From positions 1 through 33,568 of the forward strand of contig JAHISE010000036.1 of the NCBI GenBank assembly GCA_018818235.1: DNA of 33,568 bases, given 5' to 3'. Every line of letters begins with the position of its first letter. Position 1 is the first letter of the stretch. Below the pieces are notes generated by a model. It did not search any database and was not told the DNA's origin. It worked only from the letters and a program-made list of their open reading frames with translations. Positions 7,451-15,466 of the stretch are shown here, one piece after another. Made by a program: the position numbers and the translations under genes. The DNA is from Patescibacteria group bacterium. GTDB taxonomy: Bacteria > Patescibacteriota > Gracilibacteria > Peribacterales > Peribacteraceae.

Positions 7451-9085
7451 ATGGCCAAACAACTACTATTCTCCAAAGAAGCCCGCGAAAAAGTTCTCTC
7501 AGGCGTTGCACAGCTTACTCGCGCTGTTAAATCCACAATGGGCCCCAAGGGTCGTAATGCAGTTATAGAAAAGAAATACGGAGGTCCAACTGTTACAAAA
7601 GACGGTGTTTCCGTTGCAAAAGAAATCGAATTGGAAGATCCGTTCGAAAACATTGGCGCACAATTGGTACGCGAAGCGGCAACAAAGACAAACGACGCAG
7701 CCGGTGACGGAACAACAACCGCAACCGTACTTGCATATGCGATTATGGAGGAAGGAATCAAGCATATAGGTTCGGGGGCCAATGCAATTGCAATTAAAAG
7801 AGGAATAGAAAAAGCAGTAGCAGCAATTTCTGAAAAGCTGGAAGAGTTGAAGAAAGATGTTTCTAAAAAGGAAGAGTACGCGGCTGTGGCAAATATTTCC
7901 GCTCAGGATCCGGAAGTGGGAGATGTGATTGCGGAGGTTATCGATCAGGTCGGAAAAGACGGAGTAGTTACGGTGGAAGCAGGCCAAACCCTGGGATTAG
8001 AGAAAGAATATGTGGAGGGAATGCAGTTTGATAACGGATATATTTCACCTTACTTTGTAACTGACACACAGAAGATGGAGGCAATTTTCGAAAATCCTTC
8101 CATCCTGATTACCGACAAAAAAATCGGTTCGATTCAGGAAATTCTTCCCCTTCTTGAATCACTGGCACAATCGGGAAAGAAAGAGATTGTAATTATTGCG
8201 GAAAGCGTGGATGGAGAAGCACTGGCTACGCTGGTTGTAAATAAACTGAGAGGAACATTCACGGCGCTCGCAGTAAAAGCTCCCGCATTCGGAGACAGAA
8301 GAAAGGAAATGCTAAAAGATATCGCAGCGTTGACGGGAGGTAGAGTAATATCCGAAGAAATCGGACTTAAACTGGAAAATGCAACAGTTGAAGATTTGGG
8401 AACGGCAAGAAGAGTGGTTGCGGACAAAGATAATACTTTGATAGTTGATGGCGGAGGTAAGAAAGAAGACATAGACGCCAGAATTAATCAAATCAAAGCA
8501 GCTCTGGAAACAAGCAGCTCAGATTTTGATAAAGAGAAATATCAGGAACGCCTTGCAAAACTTTCCGGTGGAGTTGCGGTTATCAAAGTAGGTGCGGCTA
8601 CGGAAGTTGAACAAAAAGAAAAACAGCACAGAGTGGAAGATGCCCTTCAGGCAACACGCGCAGCAGCAGAAGAAGGAATTGTCCCCGGTGGTGGTACTGC
8701 ATACATCCGCGCTCTCGTAGCATTGGATGACGTTAAAACAGACAATGAAGACGAAGCAGTGGGAGTTGATATCATTCGCAACGCACTTACCGCACCCGCA
8801 AAAACAATAGCAGAGAACGCAGGAATAGCCGGTGAAGTAGTTCTGGAGAAAGTTAAAAAGGAATCCGGGAATGTGGGTTACAACGTACTAACCGATAAAT
8901 ATGAAGATCTGGTTAAGGCAATGGTAATAGATCCAAAGAAGGTTACACGCGTGGCATTGGAAAACGCAGCATCAGTTGCATCCATGTTCCTAACGTTGGA
9001 AGTTGCAATTACAGAGATTCCAAAAGAGGAACCTGCAATGGCCGGAATGCCGGATGGAGGAATGGGTGGTATGGGGATGATGTAG
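7451..9085 (+). CDS. groEL: Chaperonin GroEL
   Basis: At 544 residues this is a full-length group I chaperonin. Diagnostic segments are STMGPKGRNAV, the ATP-binding/hydrolysis AGDGTTTATVLA, the apical domain (TVEAGQTLGLEKEYVEG), ARAAAEEG-like RAAAEEGIVPGGG and the Gly/Met-rich tail GGMGGMGMM. It forms the double-ring folding chamber with GroES. It follows groES in a two-gene heat-shock operon. The ATG is preceded by TTATAAACC with no Shine-Dalgarno motif. Confidence 0.98.
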   Translation: MAKQLLFSKEAREKVLSGVAQLTRAVKSTMGPKGRNAVIEKKYGGPTVTKDGVSVAKEIELEDPFENIGAQLVREAATKTNDAAGDGTTTATVLAYAIMEEGIKHIGSGANAIAIKRGIEKAVAAISEKLEELKKDVSKKEEYAAVANISAQDPEVGDVIAEVIDQVGKDGVVTVEAGQTLGLEKEYVEGMQFDNGYISPYFVTDTQKMEAIFENPSILITDKKIGSIQEILPLLESLAQSGKKEIVIIAESVDGEALATLVVNKLRGTFTALAVKAPAFGDRRKEMLKDIAALTGGRVISEEIGLKLENATVEDLGTARRVVADKDNTLIVDGGGKKEDIDARINQIKAALETSSSDFDKEKYQERLAKLSGGVAVIKVGAATEVEQKEKQHRVEDALQATRAAAEEGIVPGGGTAYIRALVALDDVKTDNEDEAVGVDIIRNALTAPAKTIAENAGIAGEVVLEKVKKESGNVGYNVLTDKYEDLVKAMVIDPKKVTRVALENAASVASMFLTLEVAITEIPKEEPAMAGMPDGGMGGMGMM

Positions 9086-9138
9086 GGGACATGCAATAAT
9101 AAGGAATTGTATGCTGCAATGAATTAGATCAACAAACT

Positions 9139-9190
9139 GTCGCTGGTCACTGGTCACTGGTCAAATAGTGAAAGACAAGTGACCAGTGAC
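9139..9190. repeat. Inverted heptamer array (GTCACTG / CAGTGAC), hairpin-forming
   Basis: GTC recurs at 9139, 9146, 9153 and 9160, then GAC at 9174, 9181 and 9188, all on a 7-bp grid within each arm. The two arms are complementary (GTCACTGGTCACT against AGTGACCAGTGAC), so the element can fold into a hairpin with a loop of about 15 nt. It lies 54 bp downstream of groEL and is the first of three related elements (also 31056 and 32744). Confidence 0.9.
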
Positions 9191-9307
9191 ACTTCGATCT
9201 ACCATATACGAAACTTACTTCAAGCTTGTGACTCACCACTCGATATGAATGACATCATCTTTCGGGCAACTGACCTTCAACAATACTAATAATCTTCAAA
9301 CACCCAA

Positions 9308-11716
9308 CTACTCCTCTTTCCTAATAACTATCTCCTCCCCTCTCCTAACATCATTCTTAAGCATATATGTCGCCAAACGATTCTCGATAGTTTCTACAAT
9401 TACTCTGCGCATTTCGCGTGCACCAAACTCTCTGCTGTAACCTTTTTCAACAATTGAATTAAGAACCTCTTCCTCAACTTTAATATCAATCCCCTTCTTA
9501 TCTTTAAGATCACTGACAATGTCGGTAAGCATAAGAATGGCAACTTGCTTTGCTTCGTCCATTGTTAACGCATGATATAGAACTACATTATCAAAACGAT
9601 TTACAAACTCAGGCGAAAAGGATCCTTCCTTGATAATATGATCAAGAAGTTGAGATTTGAATGCATCATGATCTGCACTTGATTTGTCTTTAAAGTAATC
9701 CCTTACAAACAAAGCTCCTGCATTTGAAGTTGCAATAATAATGGTATTCCTGAAATCAGTTTTGGACCCGTTGCTGTCAACCAAGAATCCTTCGTCCAAT
9801 ATCTGAAGGAAAAGATTGAGTACCCTTGGATGAGCCTTTTCTATTTCATCCAAAAGAACCAACGAAAACGGTTGGTCATGCACACTCCGTGCAAGAAAAC
9901 TTCCGGAAGATCCTTCACCGGTAATTCCGGAAACCGAAGATTCTGTTCCGTATTCATTCATATCCAACCTGATCATTCTGTCCTCAGATCCAAAATACAC
10001 ATCTGCCAGAACCTTTGCAGTATGCGTTTTGCCAACCCCTGTGGGGCCAAGGAACAGAAACGTACCAAGCGGGCGATTCTCTTCATGTAGCTCCAATGCG
10101 GCTCTTTTAAGAGTTCCCACAAGAGCATCAATCGCCCGTTCCTGTCCAACAATTCGCTTTCTGAGAACTCCATCAAGCTTAAGTATTTTGTCTTTGTCTC
10201 CCTCAGATAAAGAAGTGATATCTATATGTCCTTTTTGAGATACAATCTCACGTATGTGTTTTTCCGTTACAAAACTATCCTTTGCTTCCTTTGCCAACAT
10301 CATTGCATCTTCCATAACGGCAATTGCCTTTCCGGGGAAAGCCAAATTTGCCATATACCTACGCGAAAGAGTCAAGATGCTTCTGAGTGCTTTGTATGTA
10401 ACCTTCACAGTAATTTTCTTCTGAAATTTATACGCATGTTCCATCATAACTTCCATAGTTTCTTCATCCGTTGGCTCATCTATATTTAACTTCTCAAAAA
10501 ACTGATCCAGTGCGGGATCTCTTTTGATCAAAGAATGATAATCTTCGGTATTTATTATGCCAACAAGCTGAATATTTTTTTCACGAATAAACTTCATCAG
10601 TATCCCTTTGATATTCTCACCACCGGACTTTAACATCAAAGCCAGATCTTCTATCACAAGTATAAATCTTCCTGACTCTTGTGCTTTTTTAAGTGCCTGA
10701 AGCAGAAACTTATCGGGGCTTGCTGTACCGGATAAAAGTTCCGCAGTTTTTAGAACCAGAACTCTGGTATAAGCACGAAACTTGGAACGCTCTTGTGTTC
10801 TGATTGTATATACGATGTTTTCAATCAGAGTTTTTTTGCCAACACCCGGATCTCCGATTATCAGCAAATCATGCAGAGAAGATTTTTCCAATATGCGCAC
10901 TGCATTTTTTTGCTTAGATTCATGAATCTTTACTTTGCGATCCGCTACCCAAAAGATGTGTGCGCTCAGATCATAAGTCAACATATCCAATGCATCCGTA
11001 TATCCCATAATCCATGAACGTCCAAACCCACCAAATATCTTCAAAAGTGTTTTTGGGGATAAGTATGGTTCATTTGCATTGAATAACTCATTGAATGATT
11101 CAAGTCTGAGTATTGATTCCATATCTTCTATTGCAAGATCGCATTCGTGTAACACATCTCTGAAGACCTCATTATCACGAAAGTGCGTATAAAGAATAAC
11201 TCCCGCATCTATTCTACTGCGACCCAATTGAATCATTGTTTTTTTTGCATTTGTGATAAATTCATTTACACCGACAACTTTTGCCTGCTCAAGCACGTGA
11301 TGAGCATGTGCAATAAAATCTTTTGGCTCCCTGCCCATTTCTCTTATTATAAAAGTCCCCTTGCGCGTTCTTAGAGCCGCATCAATCAAATTGAAAGTTG
11401 TTATATTATCCAAAGATTTTATATTACTGAGAACATTGAAAGAAATAAGTTCCCTGTCTTCATCCTGCCACTTTTTATTTTTATCAGAATTAAATTCGTA
11501 AGATAAGTAACTGTGGAAAACTGCCAACGGAAACAAGAAAAGAGCAAGTGCAATTATCAACGGCGGAAGTCCTCCGGTAAGCCATATAGTGATCAGCAAG
11601 AAAACAACCACAGTTCCATACAGCGAAAATGCAATATTCCCATAAAAGATCCTTGCAAGGCTTACTCCCAATGCAATGTTTGTGCCGGAAAGGTCAAGAT
11701 TATTATTATCCATCAT
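9308..11716 (-). CDS. Membrane-anchored ClpB/ClpA-like double-AAA+ ATPase with atypical pore loops
   Basis: The 802-residue protein has two transmembrane helices at about residues 30-70, a Clp-N-like helical region (~100-200) and two AAA+ modules. Module 1: Walker A GDPGVGKK (288), a Walker B that reads ILVIED instead of hhhhDE (352), and DPALDQFF where ClpB has the arginine-finger ALERRF. Module 2: Walker A GPTGVGKT (557), Walker B LVLLDE (619), PEFVNRFD with its arginine finger and sensor 2 GAREMRR (765). The aromatic pore-loop residues look absent: module 1 has LSGTASPDKF where ClpB has AGAKYRGEF, and module 2 has GITGEGSSGSF where ClpB has GAPPGYVGY. ClpB-type proteins thread substrates using those tyrosines, so this one may remodel complexes at the membrane rather than unfold. 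Module 2 should be the active ATPase. It overlaps the upstream membrane-protein gene by 4 nt (ATGA), indicating co-translation. Confidence 0.9.
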   Translation of the reverse strand: MMDNNNLDLSGTNIALGVSLARIFYGNIAFSLYGTVVVFLLITIWLTGGLPPLIIALALFLFPLAVFHSYLSYEFNSDKNKKWQDEDRELISFNVLSNIKSLDNITTFNLIDAALRTRKGTFIIREMGREPKDFIAHAHHVLEQAKVVGVNEFITNAKKTMIQLGRSRIDAGVILYTHFRDNEVFRDVLHECDLAIEDMESILRLESFNELFNANEPYLSPKTLLKIFGGFGRSWIMGYTDALDMLTYDLSAHIFWVADRKVKIHESKQKNAVRILEKSSLHDLLIIGDPGVGKKTLIENIVYTIRTQERSKFRAYTRVLVLKTAELLSGTASPDKFLLQALKKAQESGRFILVIEDLALMLKSGGENIKGILMKFIREKNIQLVGIINTEDYHSLIKRDPALDQFFEKLNIDEPTDEETMEVMMEHAYKFQKKITVKVTYKALRSILTLSRRYMANLAFPGKAIAVMEDAMMLAKEAKDSFVTEKHIREIVSQKGHIDITSLSEGDKDKILKLDGVLRKRIVGQERAIDALVGTLKRAALELHEENRPLGTFLFLGPTGVGKTHTAKVLADVYFGSEDRMIRLDMNEYGTESSVSGITGEGSSGSFLARSVHDQPFSLVLLDEIEKAHPRVLNLFLQILDEGFLVDSNGSKTDFRNTIIIATSNAGALFVRDYFKDKSSADHDAFKSQLLDHIIKEGSFSPEFVNRFDNVVLYHALTMDEAKQVAILMLTDIVSDLKDKKGIDIKVEEEVLNSIVEKGYSREFGAREMRRVIVETIENRLATYMLKNDVRRGEEIVIRKEE

Positions 11717-12225
11717 GACAAACTACCAACCAAATAAAACACGTCCATTGCTATTAGAATTGGAAAGAAGAACCAAACAATTAAGACCGAAACGAATATA
11801 GCAAGAACAACAAGCTCCATAGCCACTCCGATTACAAATGCAACCGTCCTGAATATCATTCCGATAATCCTTGACGTACAATTGAGAGTAAACGCCTGAG
11901 CTATTAATCCGATATTTAAGCCTTTACTTGGATATTTATCCGTGATGCTCTTCCATGGCTTAAAAAATGTCCTAATCAGGAACAAAAATGAAAATATTTC
12001 ATTTACAGTCCACAAAAACCTTAGTCCCCCTCTGATAATAATAACTGGCATCTGCAGGAAGTACCAATGAAGGAACCTGAGGCAAGTTACGCCGAGTAGA
12101 TGTGAGGACATTAGAATCAAAAATGGATATGGATGCAGATGATATAGATTATTCATCTGATTATACCAGAAAAGTGGGGGTAATTGAACCGACTTTATAG
12201 CAATTGGCTTATTGGCTATTGGCAA
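11713..12225 (-). CDS. Small membrane protein coupled to the ClpB-like ATPase
   Basis: The longest frame gives 170 residues, but its first ~11 codons (MPIANKPIAIK) translate a junction repeat, so the real start is probably the ATG at 12156 (MNNLYHLHPYP) or 12111. The core has several hydrophobic segments (FLHWYFLQMPVIII, FSFLFLIRTFF, IIGMIFRTVAFVIGVAMELVVLAIFVSVLIVWFFF) and a polar loop FKPWKSITDKYPSKGLN. I do not recognise a named family. The 4-nt overlap with the ATPase gene suggests a functional pair, perhaps a membrane partner or substrate adaptor; that is inference. TATAAT occurs 3 nt before the ATG at 12156, too close to make it leaderless. Confidence 0.65.
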   Translation of the reverse strand: MPIANKPIAIKSVQLPPLFWYNQMNNLYHLHPYPFLILMSSHLLGVTCLRFLHWYFLQMPVIIIRGGLRFLWTVNEIFSFLFLIRTFFKPWKSITDKYPSKGLNIGLIAQAFTLNCTSRIIGMIFRTVAFVIGVAMELVVLAIFVSVLIVWFFFPILIAMDVFYLVGSLS

Positions 12226-12291
12226 TTCGCTTACTATCTCTATTAATGGAGAAAACTAGCCAATATGCTAATTGCTAAATGACAATTGCCA
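12203..12291. repeat. Inverted 7-8 bp repeat region (TTGGCTA / GCCAAT-GCTAATT)
   Basis: TTGGC recurs at 12204, 12212 and 12219, followed across a short spacer by the complementary AGCCAAT, GCTAATT and GCTAAAT units. It fills the divergent spacer between the small membrane protein gene and tmk and overlaps the longest reading frames at both sides, which is why later starts were preferred. Confidence 0.65.
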
Positions 12292-12307
12292 TTGTAAAAA
12301 CTTCTAC

Positions 12308-12335
12308 TTGGCTTTTAACAACTCTGATGTAAAGT
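12308..12335 (+). promoter_or_regulatory. Candidate tmk promoter
   Basis: TTGGCT (12308-12313), a 16-nt spacer, then TAAAGT (12330-12335), 8 nt before the ATG at 12344. It would give a leader of about 1-2 nt. Confidence 0.4.
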
Positions 12336-12343
12336 ACCATTCA

Positions 12344-12937
12344 ATGTCAGGTACATTTATAGTACTCGAAGGCCCTGATGGATGCGGAACCACATTGCAT
12401 GCTCGCCTTCTTTACGAGCGTTTGAAAAACGAAGGTATGAATGTTGTACCCACTTTTGAACCTTCGAACGGCCCGATAGGAAATGAAATAAGAGATATAC
12501 TTCATAGCCACAAAGAGATATCACCAATGGAACTTCAACAGATGTTTTGCGATGATCGTAAATGGCATGTTGAAAATGTTATTGAACCGGCTCTGGATAA
12601 AGGAAAAATTGTTATCAGTGACAGATTTTTCTGTTCCACTATTTGCTATGGCACAGCACTTGGTTTAAGCAAGGATAAGATGAAAGATTTGAATAAAGAT
12701 TTTATACAACCTGATCAGGTATTTTTCCTATTGCCACCTTTTGAAGTCTGCAGAAAACGCATGGGGAAACGTGATAAGCATGACTCTCTGGAAGATGATT
12801 CCCTCCAACAAAAAGTCTACAAGGAGTATCAGGAGCTAGCTCGTGAGCACGATTTCATTAAAGTTATTGATTCATCGGGGGAGAAGGAGGAAGTTGCCTC
12901 GAAGATATATGAGGTCATTACTAAAATGATAAAGTAA
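12344..12937 (+). CDS. tmk: Thymidylate (dTMP) kinase, altered P-loop
   Basis: From the ATG at 12344 the product is 197 residues, starting MSGTFIVLEGPDGCGTT; the upstream ATG at 12272 lies in repeat sequence. The fold is a TMP kinase: N-terminal P-loop, the base-binding DR motif (VISDRFFCSTICYG), then FFLLPPFEVCRKRMGKRDKHDSLE as the LID region. The enzyme phosphorylates dTMP to dTDP. The P-loop reads GPDGCGTT, so the canonical lysine of GxxGxGK(T/S) is replaced by Thr. The LID segment is Arg/Lys rich and might supply a compensating positive charge. It probably remains an NMP kinase, but activity and specificity should not be taken for granted. Confidence 0.85.
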   Translation: MSGTFIVLEGPDGCGTTLHARLLYERLKNEGMNVVPTFEPSNGPIGNEIRDILHSHKEISPMELQQMFCDDRKWHVENVIEPALDKGKIVISDRFFCSTICYGTALGLSKDKMKDLNKDFIQPDQVFFLLPPFEVCRKRMGKRDKHDSLEDDSLQQKVYKEYQELAREHDFIKVIDSSGEKEEVASKIYEVITKMIK

Positions 12938-13029
12938 ATAGTTTATAGTGAAAAATGAATAGTGTTTTATCCCTAAAGACACCTACTGTATTCTCACTTT
13001 TAACTATTCACTTTTAACTTTTAACTTAT
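12938..13029. repeat. Inverted repeat region with CACTTTTAACT units
   Basis: Left-arm GTGAAAAATGAATAGTG (12949 onward) is imperfectly complementary to right-arm AACTATTCACTTTTAAC. The right side also repeats TTTTAACT in tandem up to 13028. It occupies most of the tmk-folD spacer. Confidence 0.55.
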
Positions 13030-13056
13030 TTCTGGCTATCAACCCCAAAGTACCAC

Positions 13057-13062
13057 TATCAT
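13057..13062 (+). promoter_or_regulatory. Candidate leaderless -10 for folD
   Basis: TATCAT is followed by exactly 6 nt and then the folD ATG (13069). The -35 side is weak (TGGCTA at 18 nt spacing). The spacing matches better-supported leaderless promoters in this window. Confidence 0.4.
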
Positions 13063-13068
13063 ATATCC

Positions 13069-13914
13069 ATGCCAGCCACCCTCCTCTCCGGTCGTGAAGC
13101 AGCAGGCGCTCTGCTTGAAGGTCTGAAATCAAAAGTTAAAGAGCTGGATCCTAAGCTTGTGATCGTTCAGGTGGGTGAAGATCCCGCTAGTTCCAGTTAC
13201 ATTAAACAGAAGTTTAAGAGTTGCGAGAAGGTAGGCATGAGAAGCGAACACATGCACCTTCCACCAGATACTTCGCTTGATGATCTGATGAATGTTATCG
13301 ATAAACTTAATACCGATGCCGATGTATCCGGCTTTATAGTACAGCTACCATTACCAAAGCAACTTGAAGACAAGGTTCCTGAAATAATCCGAGCAATTGA
13401 TCCCAAGAAAGATGTTGATGGATTCGGAGCATATAACCTTGGCAAAACATTTCTTTCGACTGAATTTGAACACCTGCCACCGGCAACACCATCGGGAATT
13501 ATCGCAATGCTTGAACATTACAAAATTCAAATAGAAGGCAAGCATGCTGTGATTGTTGGAAGAAGTAATATCGTTGGCAAGCCACTTTCCATAATGCTTC
13601 TGAACCGAAATGCAACGGTTACCGTATGCCATAGCAGAACAAAAGACCTTGCATCTTTAACAAGACTCGGAGACATTCTGATCTGCGCCGTTGGTAAAGC
13701 CAAAATGATTACAAGAGATATGGTAAAAGAAGGAGCAATTGTAATAGATGTTGGAATGAACAAAACCGAATATGGACTGGTGGGTGACGTAGATTTTGAA
13801 GAAGTTAAAGAAATTGCATCTGCAATAACACCGGTACCGGGAGGTGTGGGTCCTATGACAGTTGCAAGCCTAATAAGAAACTGTGTTAGGGCTAAAGAAA
13901 GACAAACTAATTAA
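13069..13914 (+). CDS. folD: Methylenetetrahydrofolate dehydrogenase / methenyl-THF cyclohydrolase
   Basis: The 281-residue length is normal for bifunctional FolD. It has the catalytic Tyr/Lys region (SSSYIKQKFKSCEKVG), FIVQLPLP, KDVDGFGAYNLG, the PPATPSG loop, the NAD(P)-binding IVGRSNIVGKP and the terminal ITPVPGGVGPMT signature. It interconverts 5,10-methylene-THF and 10-formyl-THF in the cytoplasm and would supply the formyl donor for purine synthesis, consistent with purF and purD nearby. Its end overlaps by 4 bp the end of the convergent 167-residue ORF. Confidence 0.97.
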   Translation: MPATLLSGREAAGALLEGLKSKVKELDPKLVIVQVGEDPASSSYIKQKFKSCEKVGMRSEHMHLPPDTSLDDLMNVIDKLNTDADVSGFIVQLPLPKQLEDKVPEIIRAIDPKKDVDGFGAYNLGKTFLSTEFEHLPPATPSGIIAMLEHYKIQIEGKHAVIVGRSNIVGKPLSIMLLNRNATVTVCHSRTKDLASLTRLGDILICAVGKAKMITRDMVKEGAIVIDVGMNKTEYGLVGDVDFEEVKEIASAITPVPGGVGPMTVASLIRNCVRAKERQTN

Positions 13915-14414
13915 CCCGCTCTCCTTCTGCGTTGTTCAATTCTATCTTTTTTTGCAATTATATGTGAACCAGATTTCTTACCACCCTTTTTTCCATACTG
14001 ATGACTTCTGAATCTCATTTGATCGTGTCCGGCATCTGATCTGTGTTTAATAGCATCATGTAAATCATCCTGCATTAATCTAATTCTATTCAATACATCT
14101 AGTTCCGGAGACAGTGACTCTGCACTTTTGATAGATGCTATTTGGAATTCGTATCCCTTAATTCTATGTAATACTTCTTTCCTTACTTCCAATGGCATTC
14201 TTCCTTTTACACTCGCATTAATACTATCGATCTCCATTACAATATTGATTGAATCTGATCTCCCAGTATTATCCAATTCATATTTCAATTCCGCTAACAA
14301 CTGAGCCAGATCATATTTTTCTTCATCATGAATTTCATCTGTCAAACGACTCTTAATCGCCTCGATTTCATCTGAATTCATCAAATATATGTCACTATCT
14401 AATTTTTGTATCAT
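13911..14414 (-). CDS. Hypothetical helical protein with basic C-terminal tail
   Basis: The 167-residue product is not recognised. It appears almost wholly helical and acidic in the first 130 residues (EIEAIKSRLTDEIHDEEKYD, DLAQLLAELKYELDN), followed by a very basic tail (QYGKKGGKKSGS, KKDRIEQRRRRAG) that suggests nucleic-acid or ribosome binding. The start is strongly set by a consensus promoter whose predicted +1 is the A of this ATG. No hydrophobic segments are present. Confidence 0.7.
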   Translation of the reverse strand: MIQKLDSDIYLMNSDEIEAIKSRLTDEIHDEEKYDLAQLLAELKYELDNTGRSDSINIVMEIDSINASVKGRMPLEVRKEVLHRIKGYEFQIASIKSAESLSPELDVLNRIRLMQDDLHDAIKHRSDAGHDQMRFRSHQYGKKGGKKSGSHIIAKKDRIEQRRRRAG

Positions 14415-14420
14415 ATTGAT

Positions 14421-14449
14421 ATTATATCATTTATTTATAGTTTAGTCAA
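14421..14449 (-). promoter_or_regulatory. Consensus promoter driving a leaderless mRNA
   Basis: On the minus strand TTGACT (14449-14444), a 17-nt spacer and a perfect TATAAT (14426-14421) are followed by 6 nt and the ATG at 14414. The expected +1, seven bases after the -10, is the A of the start codon. Confidence 0.85.
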
Positions 14450-14539
14450 TCTTCAATGAATCAAGTATATTACCAAATATTTGTTTATGCTTAGGCTTAT
14501 AATCCGTTCTAATTATTTATTCAGTTACGCAAAAACTCG

Positions 14540-14567
14540 ATTGTTGATTGTTGATTGTTGATTGTCG
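14540..14567. repeat. Heptamer tandem array (ATTGTTG x4)
   Basis: Three perfect ATTGTTG units and one ATTGTCG occur at 14540, 14547, 14554 and 14561, followed at once by the GC-rich palindrome at 14587. Both lie beyond the 3' end of the 160-residue ORF. Confidence 0.9.
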
Positions 14568-14586
14568 AATGCCTGACGGCCGTAGC

Positions 14587-14600
14587 TCCGCCGAGGCGGA
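14587..14600. repeat. GC-rich palindrome TCCGCC-NN-GGCGGA
   Basis: TCCGCC-GA-GGCGGA is a perfect 6-bp stem with 2 central bases, followed by CGAAGG. The same TCCGCC-NN-GGCGGA core followed by GGAAGG occurs inside the 5' coding part of carB at 29380-29393. Confidence 0.75.
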
Positions 14601-14620
14601 CGAAGGCTGGTCGATTGCCA

Positions 14621-15103
14621 TCACGGGCATATCCTCGAAATCCTCTGCTTACAAGTTACCGACGAAAAGAATTCATCACCATTCTCAATCATATTACAAA
14701 CAGCCGGATCACAAAGCTTTAAAGCCACCATAGAGATACATTTGTTCTTTGGCGGACTGGTTTCGGAATATCTGAAACTCTCACCTTGAATTTTATCACA
14801 AAATCTTACCTCACCATTATCCCAAGCAGTTTCCTGATAGCAATGATCTTGTGGAAGTCCCAATAAATCCTCACATGGATCTCCCAAAACATCCTGAATC
14901 TCTTCCATCGGTACTTCCTGTACTGTCGTACCCGTTTCCGACTCTAAATTGGTATAGACCAATTCTGGTTCTTCTGTTATTGGATCCTCTATAACAATAG
15001 AATCCCTATCCCCCACGTCATTAATCATCCTAATGACTGCATCCCTATTCAGATAAGCCAAATAAAGTGCTGCAGCCAAAAGAAGAATAATAAAGTATTT
15101 CAT
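14621..15103 (-). CDS. Cysteine-rich secreted or membrane-tethered protein
   Basis: The 160-residue product begins with a hydrophobic signal/anchor (MKYFIILLLAAALYLAYL) and then an acidic extracytoplasmic part with eight cysteines (DPCED, DHCYQ, RFCDK, NKCIS, KLCDP, AVCNM, VTCKQ, RICP). The even number and spacing suggest disulfide bonding outside the membrane. The family is not recognised. A leaderless promoter (15110-15138) fixes the start. The 3' end runs into repeat sequence. Confidence 0.65.
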   Translation of the reverse strand: MKYFIILLLAAALYLAYLNRDAVIRMINDVGDRDSIVIEDPITEEPELVYTNLESETGTTVQEVPMEEIQDVLGDPCEDLLGLPQDHCYQETAWDNGEVRFCDKIQGESFRYSETSPPKNKCISMVALKLCDPAVCNMIENGDEFFSSVTCKQRISRICP

Positions 15104-15109
15104 GTTACT

Positions 15110-15138
15110 ATTCTACCTCAAAACAAAATAAAACCCAA
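15110..15138 (-). promoter_or_regulatory. Leaderless promoter of the Cys-rich ORF
   Basis: TTGGGT (15138-15133), a 17-nt spacer, TAGAAT (15115-15110), then 6 nt to the ATG at 15103. The predicted transcript starts at the A of the start codon. Confidence 0.65.
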
Positions 15139-15466
15139 TTTTGATTGATTCTCTATATTTCTGAGATCCAATTTCGACCGGAATACGGAATATGATTACA
15201 TGATGCTATCACATATCGCATAGAAAGCTTTCCAATTACTCATAAATAGCTTACGGATTCCGGATTCCGGATTCCGAATATCCGAAACAAATTTAGTGCC
15301 TGCAGAATTATTAAAATATTCGTAAAATATTCGAATATCATGTTGCTAACTTCAAATCTATCTGTAGAATATCTCCGTGGAAGATGACAATTCCCTCAAA
15401 TTTGGCTCTCAAGAGTTCGCTCCTGCAGGCCTTAGTTTTTGTATCTTAATTTTTCCCTCTTAATAT
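15139..15466. other. Gene-poor spacer before purF
   Basis: No convincing gene was found in this ~330 bp. It holds a GGAATACGGAATAT segment (about 15179), three perfect GGATTCC heptamers (15255-15275) that are roughly complementary to it, an 11-bp direct repeat AAAATATTCG(T/A) near 15312-15333, and the T-rich run-up to purF. A 28-codon frame ending at 15460 was not judged coding. No Shine-Dalgarno precedes purF. Confidence 0.6.
15255..15275. repeat. Heptamer tandem array (GGATTCC x3)
   Basis: Perfect GGATTCC at 15255, 15262 and 15269. The unit is nearly self-complementary, so the array can also pair with itself or with the GGAAT units near 15179. Confidence 0.85.

Noticed and set aside
12272..12343. 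Upstream extension of tmk
   Set aside because: Those codons translate the TTGGC/GCTAATT repeat region; the conserved protein begins MSGTFIVLEG at 12344.
14548..14733. Plus-strand 61-codon frame over the heptamer array
   Set aside because: It reads repeat DNA and then the antisense of the Cys-rich gene.
15367..15460. 28-codon frame just upstream of purF
   Set aside because: No start signal, no recognisable features and composition like the surrounding spacer.
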